This document shows positions 13,670-21,820 of a stretch of DNA of 30,356 nucleotides, in pieces. Position 1 is the first letter of the stretch. Each line of letters begins with the position of its first letter. The position numbers and the translations under genes are program-made. Origin of the DNA: a virus. Where the stretch lies: IMG/VR virus record IMGVR_UViG_3300037882_001756, positions 1 to 30,356 of that record; one strand, given 5' to 3'. The notes beneath the pieces were generated by a model, which was not told the DNA's origin, did not search any database, and was given only the letters and a program-made list of their open reading frames with translations.

Positions 13670-15664
13670 ATGGCAAATAATTTTTCAAGTCCTGGCGTAT
13701 CTATTAATGAAATAGATAAATCGCAAACTATATCATTAGCAAATAAAAATGTAGCAATTGTAGCAATCCCTAGTGAAATTGGTTATACAAATGAAGTAAT
13801 TTATGTAGAAACCGAAGCTGATTTAATCAGTCAGTTTGGCAAACCAACTAACAATAATTATCAAGAATGGTATTCGGCACTAACACTAATCCAATATGGT
13901 GTGACTGTTGGAGTAATCAGACCTAACGACACTACCGTATCACTAGCTACTGCTAACGTGGATACTAGTACCCCAGGTTTTACTAGTGGCTTGCAGTTAT
14001 CAGGTAGAAAAGATTATGAATTGGGAACAAATAATTACATATTTGCTGCACAATCACCAACAGACTTATATAATGGATTGTCTGTTGCAATAGTAGATCA
14101 TGGTGCTGATCAAATTTTAACTGTCACTCCAGTTAGTGGGGGGTATCTTGGCGCACCATTAGCGGCGGCTGATATTGTTTTTTCTGGAAGTAATTATGGC
14201 TGGATTTACAATAGCGTATCTTTTGCTACTGATTTTACCGTAATATTAGCAGATTCTAAGAAAAAATTTAAAGTTGGCGACACCTTATTAGCAAGCGATA
14301 ATACAACAGTAATTGGTACAATCACAGCCACCACTGATTACTACAGTACTCAATATATCGCACCAAATATTCCTTGGACAGCAATCGCCCCACAACCAGG
14401 AACTTCTCAACAAGCAAAAGAACGTGGTGCATTGTTTGATGAATTTCACGCTGTTGTAATTGATACTTTAGGAAAAATATCTGGAAATGTTGGTGCTATA
14501 CTAGAAACTTACACGTATTTGAGTAAAGCTAGTGATGGATTATCTTCAGAAGGTTCTGACACTTACTGGTTGCGTCAAATATTGAACAAATCTAAGTATA
14601 TATTCCCTGGTACCAACAAATTTAATCTTAGTAATACTATCACACTAGATATACCAACATTAGGCGGTTATGTAGCTGGTGATATTGGAGATCCAATTCA
14701 AAATAAATTATTTAAAGTACTAAAAACTACTAGTGGTGGTTGTTCTATAAAACTCACATTAGCTGGTGGTACATCTTATAATTGGACTACTGTATCAGTT
14801 ATTGATTCTGCTGTAGATTCCGCATATGATTTAGTAGCCGATGCGGAAACGTTTGGTGACGTGGATTTCTTAATCCCTGGTAAAATTACTGCCCAACGAG
14901 TAAACAAATTAACCGCTATCTGTGAAAACAGACGCGATTGTAGAGTTGCCACAGCACCAAAATATTCTGATGTAGTAAACAACAGTACCAGTACCGTAAA
15001 AGTTAACAACATCATAGATTTCTTCGATACATTACCATCGTCTTCTTTCCTAATCTTGTGTGATAATTACAAATATATATTCGATAAGTACAACAATACC
15101 TATCGATACATTCCATGTTCTGCTGATGTGGCTGGACTAACTCTAACTACCCTAAATCCTTGGCAGTCTCCCGCAGGTAGTGTACATGGTGTATTAAAAA
15201 ATGCAATCAAATTAGCCTACTCTGCTAAACAAACCGAACGAGATCGACTCTATACCAAACGAATCAACCCAATTATCAGCTTCCCAGGTAAAGGTGTAAT
15301 TTTAAATGGCGACAAAACTGCGTTGTCCTCACCTTCTGCTTTTGATCGGATTGGTGTACGTGGTCTAATGATCGAACTACAAAAAGTAATTTCTCGGTAT
15401 GCAGAGAATCAACTTTTTGAAATCAATGATGATACTAGCAGAAAGAATTTTGTAGATACAGTCACTCCTTATCTACAAAATATTCAAGCTAATCGTGGTG
15501 TGTATGAGTATAAGGTTGTTTGTGATAGCACTAATAATTCTCCACAAGATATTGATGCTAATAAATTTACAGCAGATATCTATATCAAACCATCTCGTTC
15601 TATCAATTTTATTGTTCTTAACTTCATCACTACTGCTACTGGTGCTTCCTTTACAGTAAATTAA
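13670..15664 (+). CDS. 18: Tail sheath protein (gp18)
   Basis: This 664-residue contractile sheath subunit (T4 gp18 is 659) begins with the family start FSSPGVSINEID. The C-terminal domain is highly recognisable from about residue 531: NPIISFPGKGVILNGDKT (T4 NPIVSFPGQGTVLYGDKT), SPSAFDRIGVRGLMIELQK, NQLFEINDD and QANRGVYEYKVVCD. The middle domains are variable, as usual. It is preceded by an exact late promoter and followed by two strong hairpins, so it is probably a monocistronic late gene. Confidence 0.95.
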   Translation: MANNFSSPGVSINEIDKSQTISLANKNVAIVAIPSEIGYTNEVIYVETEADLISQFGKPTNNNYQEWYSALTLIQYGVTVGVIRPNDTTVSLATANVDTSTPGFTSGLQLSGRKDYELGTNNYIFAAQSPTDLYNGLSVAIVDHGADQILTVTPVSGGYLGAPLAAADIVFSGSNYGWIYNSVSFATDFTVILADSKKKFKVGDTLLASDNTTVIGTITATTDYYSTQYIAPNIPWTAIAPQPGTSQQAKERGALFDEFHAVVIDTLGKISGNVGAILETYTYLSKASDGLSSEGSDTYWLRQILNKSKYIFPGTNKFNLSNTITLDIPTLGGYVAGDIGDPIQNKLFKVLKTTSGGCSIKLTLAGGTSYNWTTVSVIDSAVDSAYDLVADAETFGDVDFLIPGKITAQRVNKLTAICENRRDCRVATAPKYSDVVNNSTSTVKVNNIIDFFDTLPSSSFLILCDNYKYIFDKYNNTYRYIPCSADVAGLTLTTLNPWQSPAGSVHGVLKNAIKLAYSAKQTERDRLYTKRINPIISFPGKGVILNGDKTALSSPSAFDRIGVRGLMIELQKVISRYAENQLFEINDDTSRKNFVDTVTPYLQNIQANRGVYEYKVVCDSTNNSPQDIDANKFTADIYIKPSRSINFIVLNFITTATGASFTVN

Positions 15665-15674
15665 ATTTGATTTA

Positions 15675-15746
15675 ATTCTGGTTTGTATAGCACAACTATA
15701 CAAACCAGAATAATTTTAAACACTCTATTGCTAGAGTGTTTTTGTT
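15675..15746 (+). terminator. Double hairpin terminator after gp18
   Basis: The first hairpin is a perfect 16-bp stem (15675-15690 with 15696-15711) around CACAA. The second has AAACACTCTA pairing with TAGAGTGTTT (15718-15741), followed by TTTG. It also closes the convergent HNH-AP2 gene. Confidence 0.85.
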
Positions 15747-16836
15747 AGATATCTAGAAAGTTTAAGTGTGCGAATTGCTTATGATGGATTCTTGCAGCAT
15801 CGTCATAAGCTTTTGCTGCATCTATTTCATTTACAAATCTTCCTAAATGATACTTTACTTTTTCTGAAATTATTGCTGCTATATATTTTCCAGTACTTTT
15901 TTCAACATACACACCTTTGTATCGAGAAGATTTTGGTGCTTGTAATTGTTGATTTGACGAATTTTCTGAATGTGTAGCTAGCCTTAAATTTTCTAAGCGA
16001 TTATCACCAACATTATGATTTTTATGGTCGATTACTAAATTTTCAGAAATAGCACCATTAAAATACATCCAAATTAATCTGTGTAGTTTTATAGTATTAT
16101 ACTTATACCTAGTAAACACGTAACCATAATTATCAAAACACCAAGTAAACTCGCCCAAATTAATATTATTGTCTGTCTTACAAAATTCAAAAATATCTGT
16201 TGATGGTTTCAGTTTACTCAGTATTTCTTGATATGCCTGAAACATTGGTATTTTATCAATTTGTTCGTGATGCTTCATCGTACATTTTTTAGAACAATAT
16301 TTCATTTTTTGTTCTGTTAGTAAAGCACCGCAACACAAACAATTAGTAACACGTTCTCGTACTCCAGATTTTGAAAAATCTCTTAATCCATATTGTTCAA
16401 TCAATCTAACAATAGTTGCATCAGATGTATTCAATTCTTTAGCCACATCTGATTGAACACCATTATTTGCAATCAAACTTTCTTTTAACTGTTCTTTGGA
16501 TATACCAGAACTATATACTCTTTTTGTTAATTCTTTTATGCCATATGTTTCAATTAGCCTATCAACTGTACTTGCTGATATACCCAGTTCAAGACCAGCC
16601 TTTTTCTTACTTCTATTATGAGAAAGTACACACTCTAACAATCGTTCTTTAGTTATAGATGAGATGATATTTTTATTTGATGTTTCCTTTAATCCATATT
16701 TATATATCAATCTGCTAATTGTTGCTTCACCAACTCCCAATTCTTTTGCAGTAAGCCTCTGATTCCAATTGTGTTTTATTAAACATTCTGTCAATACTTT
16801 TTCAGTTATGAATGATATGTCTGTTCGATTAGTCAT
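15745..16836 (-). CDS. HNH-AP2 homing endonuclease with three helix-turn-helix repeats
   Basis: The order in this 363-residue protein is: three tandem Fis-like helix-turn-helix repeats (residues about 10-50, 62-103 and 110-150; each E.L...N....VAKELG.S.ATI.RLI..YGL); a zinc motif CLCC...YCSKKC; an HNH core (KLHRLIWMYFNG, VIDHKNHNVGDNRLENLRL, ATHSENSSNQ); and an AP2 DNA-binding domain (SRYKGVYVEKSTGKY to the end). The catalytic core is typical of phage AP2-HNH homing enzymes. The triplicated reader domain is unusual. It has its own sigma70-like promoter (16864-16892) and lies antisense between gp18 and gp19. Confidence 0.9.
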   Translation of the reverse strand: MTNRTDISFITEKVLTECLIKHNWNQRLTAKELGVGEATISRLIYKYGLKETSNKNIISSITKERLLECVLSHNRSKKKAGLELGISASTVDRLIETYGIKELTKRVYSSGISKEQLKESLIANNGVQSDVAKELNTSDATIVRLIEQYGLRDFSKSGVRERVTNCLCCGALLTEQKMKYCSKKCTMKHHEQIDKIPMFQAYQEILSKLKPSTDIFEFCKTDNNINLGEFTWCFDNYGYVFTRYKYNTIKLHRLIWMYFNGAISENLVIDHKNHNVGDNRLENLRLATHSENSSNQQLQAPKSSRYKGVYVEKSTGKYIAAIISEKVKYHLGRFVNEIDAAKAYDDAARIHHKQFAHLNFLDI

Positions 16837-16863
16837 GTTAATTATTTATTTTTACACACTAAT

Positions 16864-16892
16864 ATGATAACACATCTGTATTAATAAGTCAA
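16864..16892 (-). promoter_or_regulatory. Sigma70-like promoter for the HNH-AP2 endonuclease
   Basis: TTGACT (16887-16892), 17 nt, TATCAT (16864-16869) on the minus strand, 28 nt before the ATG. Confidence 0.65.
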
Positions 16893-16902
16893 CCAAAAAT
16901 TA

Positions 16903-16917
16903 CTAAATATTAATATA
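16903..16917 (+). promoter_or_regulatory. Late-type promoter for gp19
   Basis: CTAAATATTAATATA shares the TAAATATTAATATA block with the exact gp18 late box. It lies 48 nt before the gp19 ATG; a GAGGG occurs in the leader but is too far from the ATG to be its ribosome site. Confidence 0.5.
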
Positions 16918-16965
16918 CAATATAATTTATTATAAAAGAGGGTTACAAATATCGCTAAGAACATC

Positions 16966-17607
16966 ATGGACTTCCGTACTGCGCTTAAAGGCTCAGGCTT
17001 TAGGAACAATCTCTTTAGAGTAGATTTAAGCTTTCCTACATCATTAAGTGGATTATCAGGAAACAATGGAGATCAACCAGCGACATCTCCTATATTAAAC
17101 GAAGCTGCGCAATTCTTGGTCAAATCAGCACAAATTCCTAGTAGCGATATTGGGGTAATCCCAGTACCATACAGAGGACGTGAACTAAAAGTAGCTGGAG
17201 ATCGTTCATTTGAACCATTTAGTTGTGTGGTAATTAATGATGGTGAATTTAGATTGCGTAAAGGTTTTGAGGCATGGAGTAGAGGTATCAACGCACTAAC
17301 AGAAAACGTATCTGAATTAGGATATGATACTAATGGTGCTAGTACTATCAGCTATCTTCAAGACATCACATTAAATTTATTATCTCGCGATGCGATTGCT
17401 CCAGAACGCACTCCCGCTAATCCCAATATTGGTGGTATTGCTGCTGATAAGATCCTTAGACGATATAAATTGTACGGTGCTTGGGTATCCAGCATCAGTG
17501 CCATCGATCTAGCCTTTGATGCAAATAATCAGATATCGCAATATAGTGTAGTATTTCAGTACCAATATTATGAGTCGCTTCCCACCACACCAGGAACAGT
17601 AGGCTAG
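16966..17607 (+). CDS. 19: Tail tube protein (gp19)
   Basis: This 213-residue inner tail tube subunit fits the family: MDFRTALKGSGFRNNLFRVD, then FLVKSAQIPSSDIGVIPVPY with YRGRELKVAGDR, and VINDGEFRLRKGFEAWSRGIN. The C-terminus LYGAWVSSISAIDLAFDAN with YSVVFQYQYYE is the conserved tube signature. T4 gp19 has 163 residues; the longer form resembles cyanophage-type gp19. It is closed by a strong terminator. Confidence 0.95.
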   Translation: MDFRTALKGSGFRNNLFRVDLSFPTSLSGLSGNNGDQPATSPILNEAAQFLVKSAQIPSSDIGVIPVPYRGRELKVAGDRSFEPFSCVVINDGEFRLRKGFEAWSRGINALTENVSELGYDTNGASTISYLQDITLNLLSRDAIAPERTPANPNIGGIAADKILRRYKLYGAWVSSISAIDLAFDANNQISQYSVVFQYQYYESLPTTPGTVG

Positions 17608-17624
17608 AACCTATACCACAAGCT

Positions 17625-17656
17625 AAAACCGCTACTATTGTTAGTAGCGGTTTTTT
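17625..17656 (+). terminator. Intrinsic terminator after gp19 (bidirectional)
   Basis: AAAACCGCTACTA (17625-17637) pairs with TAGTAGCGGTTTT (17642-17654), 4-nt loop, followed by TT. The reverse strand also ends in TTTT, serving the convergent GIY-YIG gene. Confidence 0.9.
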
Positions 17657-17659
17657 GTA

Positions 17660-18295
17660 TTATATAATTACATGCGACCAATTCTTACCCACTTTGATCA
17701 AACTAACAGCAGAGATTGATATATTGAACTTTTCTGCAATTGTTCTTTGTGGTACATTATCGCGTAGCATTATTTTAATTTCTTTTGCTTCTATTGCTGT
17801 CAGTTTAGCTTGCATATTCTTTTCTCCTGTACGAGATTTAGACATTTTCGCTCTAGTTTTTTCTGAATGAGTTTTACCCATATGGATTTCCGACAATTTT
17901 TGTTTATGTTCTTCTGAATGTGTTTTGCCATACATATAGTGCTTATCGCCAGTATGTGCTGCTGACATTTTTTCTTTAGTTTCATCAGTATGTATTCTAC
18001 CATATTGTCCAAAAGAACTAGGACTACTACAGACACGCATATTCATACACAATAGATTTTCTATATGTTCTGCTATTAAATTGTATTCTACATCACTAGC
18101 TTCTTGAAAAGTATCATATACACCAAATATTGTTTTGGATAGTATAGATTTATTTTTAATATCTGTTACCCATTTACCAGATCCATAATAAAAACCATCT
18201 TGTTCTATTGAATTTTTTGATGTGGTTCGTTTACCAACATAATATTCTCCTGTGATATTATGAGTGGTGATATAGACGTAGTGAATTTGTTTCAT
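17660..18295 (-). CDS. GIY-YIG homing endonuclease with NUMOD3 repeats
   Basis: The 211-residue enzyme has an N-terminal GIY-YIG core: HYVYITTHNITGEYYVGKRT, then DGFYYGSGKW, with E70-like VEYNLI. Three NUMOD3 DNA-binding repeats follow (HTDETKEKMSAAHTG, HSEEHKQKLSEIHMG, HSEKTRAKMSKSRTG). A C-terminal helix-turn-helix closes the protein (QRTIAEKFNISISAVSLI). This is the layout of Seg-like phage homing nucleases. It is antisense in the gp19-gp20 gap, starting just after the upstream 60-residue gene. Confidence 0.88.
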   Translation of the reverse strand: MKQIHYVYITTHNITGEYYVGKRTTSKNSIEQDGFYYGSGKWVTDIKNKSILSKTIFGVYDTFQEASDVEYNLIAEHIENLLCMNMRVCSSPSSFGQYGRIHTDETKEKMSAAHTGDKHYMYGKTHSEEHKQKLSEIHMGKTHSEKTRAKMSKSRTGEKNMQAKLTAIEAKEIKIMLRDNVPQRTIAEKFNISISAVSLIKVGKNWSHVII

Positions 18296-18296
18296 A

Positions 18297-18479
18297 CTAA
18301 CCTCGAAATACTTTAGTAATGCCGTTCACAGTTCGCCGAGAATTTTTGATTTCCCAAGTATATTCTTTAATGAGATCAGAACTATGCGCTAGTTCTAATA
18401 ATTCATCTTTAGTAATCTTACCATTATTAAGTTTATTAATAAGGATAGTTCGTCTACGAAAGAAGTCTTTATTAATCAT
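18297..18479 (-). CDS. Hypothetical small helical protein, 60 residues
   Basis: MINKDFFRRRTILINKLNNG is followed by KITKDELLELAHSSDLIKEY, and the protein ends GITKVFRG. It is basic and helical, of unknown role. ATG 18477-18479 is favoured over a GTG six codons upstream, with GAGG about 9 nt further up. The stop is 1 nt before the GIY-YIG start, so the pair may be coupled. Confidence 0.5.
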   Translation of the reverse strand: MINKDFFRRRTILINKLNNGKITKDELLELAHSSDLIKEYTWEIKNSRRTVNGITKVFRG

Positions 18480-18504
18480 TTTCTTATAATACCTCACTAA
18501 TATT

Positions 18505-18567
18505 CGTTTTCGTAGTTATCGTGCGTTGTAGGGCATTCTAGAGGCATCTGGAGAGACATTAGTATAC
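18505..18567. repeat. Dispersed intergenic repeat, short form
   Basis: CGTTTTCGTAGTTAT, then GTTGTAGGGCATTCTAGAGG and AGAGACATTAGTATAC match the flanks and core of the tandem array near 10401-10493, with one to two units instead of five. It lies at the 3' end of the metallophosphoesterase gene. Confidence 0.75.
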
Positions 18568-19305
18568 AATAGCTTTTAACTCATTAATATTCAAAACACA
18601 AAATTTAGTCTTGTCGATGTCAGTAGTAACGGATTGGTGGAAATGTCCACAATACCACTGTTTGGGTTCGATGATGTCAACTAATTTGTTCAGAAATTGA
18701 GATTCATCAATTAGGTCTTGTTCTAGAGTTGGATCTTTTTCGTACCTAGACTGAAGAGATTTTAGTTTAAGATATGGATGTAATAATCCTGGTGCGGTAT
18801 GACTGATCACGATATCAATATTTTTAGTATATTCATCAAACATATATCGACGAAATGTATCTGGTTTGGTATCAAATTGAATTTTGTTGTAATTGATTTT
18901 TTCCCGTTCCCACCAAGACACATCAGATATTCTATCCACTCTATCAATAGAAGTAGCACCACCAATAGTAAGAATTCTTTTGTCGTTATAAATGATAGTA
19001 TGAAAATCGCATAAAAAGTGGATATGAGATAGATTTTTTTTATATTCTGATGTATTTAATTTAGAGAAATGGTTGAAATGGTTGTAATAGTTGTCATGAT
19101 TCCCGCGATTGATATACAAGGTTATATTTTTTGATTTCAGGAATTTATTCAATTCTTGTAATTGATCATTAGTGAAGGCGTAGCCAAAATCGCCCACCTG
19201 AATAATGCTGCAATGTTGTAATTCAAATCTATCTATATGGTTGTAGATAACTGATAGTTCTGCATGTATGTCACCAAGAACTAGTAAATTGTTTTTAATT
19301 TTCAC
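18559..19305 (-). CDS. Calcineurin-type metallophosphoesterase
   Basis: The 248-residue protein has all metal motifs of the superfamily: LGDIH (D12, H14), QVGDFG (D39), NRGNHD (N69, H70, D71), VISHTAP and YCGHFH. It hydrolyses a phosphoester. Candidates are a phosphatase, a nucleotidase or an Icc-like cyclic-nucleotide enzyme; the substrate cannot be told. Its sigma70-like promoter (19339-19367) lies back to back with the gp20 late box, so it is likely an early gene placed antisense in the late region. Its last codons lie within the dispersed repeat. Confidence 0.9.
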   Translation of the reverse strand: MKIKNNLLVLGDIHAELSVIYNHIDRFELQHCSIIQVGDFGYAFTNDQLQELNKFLKSKNITLYINRGNHDNYYNHFNHFSKLNTSEYKKNLSHIHFLCDFHTIIYNDKRILTIGGATSIDRVDRISDVSWWEREKINYNKIQFDTKPDTFRRYMFDEYTKNIDIVISHTAPGLLHPYLKLKSLQSRYEKDPTLEQDLIDESQFLNKLVDIIEPKQWYCGHFHQSVTTDIDKTKFCVLNINELKAIVY

Positions 19306-19338
19306 TAATATTTAAGTTTTAAAAACTCATTTTTAAAC

Positions 19339-19367
19339 ATTATAACACGAATATAAAGCAAAGTCAA
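19339..19367 (-). promoter_or_regulatory. Sigma70-like promoter for the metallophosphoesterase
   Basis: TTGACT (19362-19367), 17 nt, TATAAT (19339-19344) on the minus strand. Confidence 0.8.
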
Positions 19368-19369
19368 CA

Positions 19370-19384
19370 CTAAATATTAGTATA
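19370..19384 (+). promoter_or_regulatory. Late-type promoter for gp20
   Basis: CTAAATATTAGTATA, nearly identical to the gp19 box, abuts the divergent early promoter and lies 11-17 nt before the possible gp20 starts. Confidence 0.5.
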
Positions 19385-19395
19385 ATAATGTATAG

Positions 19396-20967
19396 ATGTT
19401 AATGGAAACCAGAAATAATTTATTTGGATATAATTTAAACCGACTATCAAAGAAAAAAACTGCTAGTTCTCCAGTACCAAAAAATACAGAGGATGGAGTA
19501 ACCACTATAGGTGGTGGGGGATTTAACAGTACTGGATTAGATTTAGAGTTAAATTTCAAATCTATATCAGATTTAATAAACAAATACCGACAATTGGCAT
19601 TAGATCCATTAGTAGATGCATCTATAGATGATGTAGTAAACGAAATGATTGCGAGTGATCTAACAGAAATGCCAATAAAGATAGATTTGTCAAAATCAGA
19701 CATACCAGACAATATAAAAGGCATAATTCGACAAGAATTTAAGTACATATGCAGACTATTAAATTTTGAGAAAAATTGTCATAGTATTATCAGAAAGTGG
19801 TATATAGATGGGCAGCTATATTATCACAAAGTTGTGGATGACAAGAATTTAAAAGCTGGTATAACAGAATTAAGAAATATAGATCCAATAAACATCAAGC
19901 CAGTAAAACAAAAGTTAAAACCCGAATACACATTAAGCGATAATGATAAAAAATTTGTTAATGATGATCATTTAGAATACTATATCTACATACAAAATAA
20001 CAACAATACTAATAATCAGCAAAACATAAATCCTCATGTTGGCAAAGCAGTAAAATTTACCAAAGATTCAGTTGCATATGTACCTAGTGGGATTGTAGAT
20101 TATGCTAAAAAGATAAATGTATCATATTTGAATAAAGCCGTCAAAGCAGTAAACCAATTGAGAATGTTGGAAGATTCGATAGTCATCTATGCATTAACCA
20201 GAGCAACAGAAAAAAGAATATTTTATATAGATGTAGGAAATTTACCAAAAGTAAAAGCCGAACAATATGTAAAGGAAGTGATGTCTCGGTATAAAAACAA
20301 AGTACAATACAATGCTGCTACAGGAGAAGTAGCCGATAAGCGACACATGACCACCATGCTCGAAGATTTCTTCATGCCTCGACGTAGTGAAAGTAAGGGT
20401 ACAGAAATCACCACATTACCAGCAGGTCAGAGTTTAGGTGAATTGGGGGAAAATCTAAAATTCTTTCTCAAAAAAGCACAACACGCCCTGAATGTCCCAT
20501 CTTCCAGGCAAGAAGATGGTGGTGGTGGGAGTTTCAACATAGGACGTGGTAGTGAGATCTCGCGAGATGAGATCAAATTCGCAAAGTTTGTAGGAAGATT
20601 AAGAAAACAATTTAGTCAATTATTCTTGGATACATTGAAGACGCAATTGATACTAAAACAAGTATTAAAATTAGAAGAATGGGAATCCATAGAATCGGAC
20701 ATACAAATTGATTTTATATTCGATAATCATTACGCAGAACTTTCACAAAACGAACTCCAGGTAGATAAATTGAATATCTTAGCACAAGCAGAACCATATA
20801 TTGGCAATTACTTCAGCAAGCAATATATTCAAAAAAATATATTACGAATGAGTGATGCTGAGATAGAAGAACAAGATATCAGAATTAATGCAGAGCGAAG
20901 TTTAGGAATACTGCCAGATCCAGAACAATTGGCGCAGGTAGCACAACAAACACCAAAAGAAAAATAA
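19396..20967 (+). CDS. 20: Portal vertex protein (gp20)
   Basis: The 523-residue portal subunit (T4 gp20 is 524) forms the dodecameric DNA gate on which gp17 docks. Family landmarks are RQLALDPLVDASIDDVVNEM, YHKVVDDKN with ITELRNIDPINIKPV, RATEKRIFYIDVGNLPK, NKVQYNAATGEV and FFMPRRSESKGTEITTLPAG. The block IGRGSEISRDEIKFAKFV (about residue 379) follows. Two start codons two residues apart (19396 and 19402) are both possible. It begins a co-linear block with the core protein, gp21, two unknown genes, gp22 and gp23. Confidence 0.95.
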   Translation: MLMETRNNLFGYNLNRLSKKKTASSPVPKNTEDGVTTIGGGGFNSTGLDLELNFKSISDLINKYRQLALDPLVDASIDDVVNEMIASDLTEMPIKIDLSKSDIPDNIKGIIRQEFKYICRLLNFEKNCHSIIRKWYIDGQLYYHKVVDDKNLKAGITELRNIDPINIKPVKQKLKPEYTLSDNDKKFVNDDHLEYYIYIQNNNNTNNQQNINPHVGKAVKFTKDSVAYVPSGIVDYAKKINVSYLNKAVKAVNQLRMLEDSIVIYALTRATEKRIFYIDVGNLPKVKAEQYVKEVMSRYKNKVQYNAATGEVADKRHMTTMLEDFFMPRRSESKGTEITTLPAGQSLGELGENLKFFLKKAQHALNVPSSRQEDGGGGSFNIGRGSEISRDEIKFAKFVGRLRKQFSQLFLDTLKTQLILKQVLKLEEWESIESDIQIDFIFDNHYAELSQNELQVDKLNILAQAEPYIGNYFSKQYIQKNILRMSDAEIEEQDIRINAERSLGILPDPEQLAQVAQQTPKEK

Positions 20968-20979
20968 CATAAATAATTA

Positions 20980-20987
20980 TATAAATA
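20980..20987 (+). promoter_or_regulatory. T4-type late promoter for the core protein and gp21
   Basis: Exact TATAAATA, 14 nt before the 21002 ATG. Confidence 0.7.
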
Positions 20988-21001
20988 CAATTTTTAAAAA
21001 T

Positions 21002-21169
21002 ATGTCATTAGCAGAAGAAATTTTCGATTCAATTATCAATGGTGACAATATCTTGGTAACTGAATGTATTAAAAATGCATTATACGAAAAAACTAATTTA
21101 ATTTTAGAAGCAGTCAAAGAAGATATTGGTCAAAGCATTTTTGCTCAAGTAAACAACAACGCAGAGTAA
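21002..21169 (+). CDS. Small prohead core protein candidate (gp67/gp68 position)
   Basis: This 55-residue frame starts MSLAEEIFDSIINGDNILVT and ends QVNNNAE, with AALYEK-like KNALYEKTNLILEAVKE. Short helical proteins with this look sit between gp20 and gp21 in many T4-like phages, where T4 has genes 67 and 68 for prohead core proteins. The exact late box and the 7-nt gap to gp21 support a real gene. The call rests on position, size and helical pattern only. Confidence 0.6.
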   Translation: MSLAEEIFDSIINGDNILVTECIKNALYEKTNLILEAVKEDIGQSIFAQVNNNAE

Positions 21170-21176
21170 ACCACAC

Positions 21177-21818
21177 ATGAAATTATTAGTAGAAGATGCA
21201 GAGCAAATTGAATACTTAACAGAAGATGTTAATGGAAAGAAAAAATATTTTATTGAAGGTGTTTTTCTTCAATCTGAATTAGAAAACAAAAATGGTCGGA
21301 TTTATCCAAAAGCTATTTTACAAAAAGAAGTAGAGCGATATATTAAAGAAGCCATTGATACAAATCGTGCAGTGGGAGAATTAAGCCATAGCTTAAATGT
21401 ATCAACAGATCCAAAGTTGATCTCTCATAAAATCGTATCACTGAAAGAAGACGGAAACAATTTCGTTGGAAAAGCGTTGGTTTTGGATACACCAAATGGG
21501 CAAATCGTGAAAGCACTAATGGAAGGTGGGGTTAAATTTGGTGTATCCAGCAAAGGATTAGGTACATTACAAGAGCGAAACGGCAAAAAATATGTAGCAG
21601 AAGATTATCGTTTATCTACAGCAGCAGATGTGGTTTTCGATCCATCAGGACAACACTGTTATGTAAATTCAATTATGGAAAGTGCGGAATATAATATTGA
21701 CAATTCTGGATTAATTTATGAAATTAAATCCAGTGTTCGTAGTGCGAAAACTAAATCCCAATTAGAAGAAGCAAAATTGAAAGCGTTTAGCAAAATACTA
21801 AAATCTATATCTAATTAA
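21177..21818 (+). CDS. 21: Prohead core protease (gp21)
   Basis: The 213-residue serine protease (T4 gp21 is 212) cleaves scaffold and capsid proteins after (I/L)xE during head maturation. Conserved blocks are FLQSELENKNGRIYPKAIL, the catalytic-His loop AVGELSHS (H71) with LISHKIV, and the nucleophile region VKFGVSSKGLGTL (S124/S125). STAADVVFDPSG follows. It lies between the core protein and a candidate internal head protein, and its predicted cleavage motif is found in gp23 and in the next two gene products. Confidence 0.93.
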   Translation: MKLLVEDAEQIEYLTEDVNGKKKYFIEGVFLQSELENKNGRIYPKAILQKEVERYIKEAIDTNRAVGELSHSLNVSTDPKLISHKIVSLKEDGNNFVGKALVLDTPNGQIVKALMEGGVKFGVSSKGLGTLQERNGKKYVAEDYRLSTAADVVFDPSGQHCYVNSIMESAEYNIDNSGLIYEIKSSVRSAKTKSQLEEAKLKAFSKILKSISN

Positions 21819-21820
21819 AT

